Below are positions 63,582-64,000 of a stretch of 64,000 nucleotides of DNA, in pieces. A program made the translations under genes and the position numbers. The stretch is from assembly GCF_036884655.1 (NCBI RefSeq), contig NC_088339.1, forward strand, positions 23,138,501 to 23,202,500. Reading direction: 5' to 3'. This stretch comes from Musa acuminata AAA Group (taxonomy: Eukaryota > Streptophyta > Magnoliopsida > Zingiberales > Musaceae). The notes under the pieces are model-generated. The model did not search any database, was not told where the DNA came from, and was given only the letters and a program-made list of their open reading frames with translations. The stretch's first letter is position 1; each line of letters opens with the position of its first letter.

Positions 63582-64000
63582 CAGACGAACGGCCGCGAGT
63601 TCGCCTACGAGTCCCAGCGCTTTCCTACCAAAGAGGAAAGCAGGAGGAGCAAAAGGAGAAACCTTTTTTCTAGCACTGCACAACAAAGATGCTGACAACG
63701 GAAGGCCACGGGAGCTGCCCACGCCTCCTCGCCAAGAAGCAGCAAGAAACCAAAGGAGGAAGCGAGGGGAGGAACTCCACTCGCTTTCCCTTCGATTTCT
63801 TCTGTCCGTCGTCCCTCTCGAGCCTCGAAGAAGCGAAAGCCGACACAACGTCGGCGGTCGGGACAAGTGCGCGTGCGCCGCGCGCCCACTCGATGCGTGG
63901 ATTTTTTTCTCGCCTACACATACCGCACATCCCTCCTCAAAACTTTGTCTTCCAGTGAGACTCTCTCTCTCTCTCTCTCTCTCTCTCGCAAGCCTGAGTT
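63582..64000 (-). promoter_or_regulatory. 5' leader and promoter of the syntaxin-like gene
   Basis: GC-richer DNA immediately upstream of the start codon at 63581, with a CT run at 63961-63987 (GA on the gene strand). This is typical of a plant core promoter or leader. No TATA box was identified. Confidence 0.4.

Noticed and set aside
63605..63930. Overlapping frames upstream of the syntaxin-like gene start
   Set aside because: They are leader or promoter DNA; protein similarity begins just after the ATG at 63581.
1..64000. Searched by eye for CRISPR arrays, tRNA and rRNA genes
   Set aside because: None seen. Regular short repeats here are microsatellites or LTR motifs, and tRNA-like sequence occurs only as primer sites and in the SINE.

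Overview
The window is nuclear DNA of a flowering plant. The evidence is spliced genes with GT-AG introns, a P3A plasma-membrane proton pump, a chloroplast-type PPR gene, an endoplasmic-reticulum NADPH-cytochrome P450 reductase, COMT-like O-methyltransferases and many degraded Ty1/Copia retrotransposons. GC-rich first exons set in AT-rich spacers suggest a monocot, possibly a banana or ginger relative, but the species cannot be fixed from the sequence alone. No tRNA, rRNA, CRISPR or bacterial-type feature was seen.

Layout. 1-18.3 kb is an O-methyltransferase (OMT) cluster: two four-exon genes with the same intron phases (2998-4386 and 16692-18248, both +), plus two minus-strand OMT scraps (a first-exon piece at 1055-1318 and a last-exon piece at 4749-4859). 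A 5'-truncated Copia element (5064-7553) and a complete but dead Copia element with an exact TCTTC target duplication (9540-14607) separate the two genes. 18.3-27.4 kb is an old minus-strand Copia element split by a younger minus-strand Copia element (20078-24266, TTATA target duplication, long LTRs). 27.4-30.7 kb has no recognisable gene. 30.7-36.9 kb holds a complete 16-exon plasma-membrane H+-ATPase (minus, 954 residues) with a candidate DNA transposon in intron 1. 37-43.8 kb is a long spacer without a recognisable gene. 43.8-46.3 kb is an intronless PPR gene (minus). 46.5-50 kb is an old Copia element whose middle part reads on the opposite strand, as if inverted in place. 51.1-58.6 kb is an 18-exon NADPH-cytochrome P450 reductase gene (+). 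It has two frame breaks, a SINE beside the intron-12 donor and a MITE-like element in the last intron. 59.4-59.9 kb carries a small single-exon gene of uncertain family (minus). 61.7-63.6 kb is a syntaxin-6-N-domain gene (minus).

How the genes relate. The OMTs are tandem duplicates by intron phase and protein similarity. A P450 reductase feeds electrons to the P450s of phenylpropanoid metabolism, where COMT-type enzymes also act, but 33 kb and unrelated genes lie between them, so no cluster is claimed. The other genes are ordinary housekeeping loci.

Most notable observations: the double frame break in the reductase, the SINE with an 18-bp target duplication, the apparent inversion inside a Copia element, and OMT substrate-pocket residues that differ from those of classical COMT. 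Exon boundaries were read by eye from GT/AG sites, conserved protein sequence and reading-frame arithmetic.
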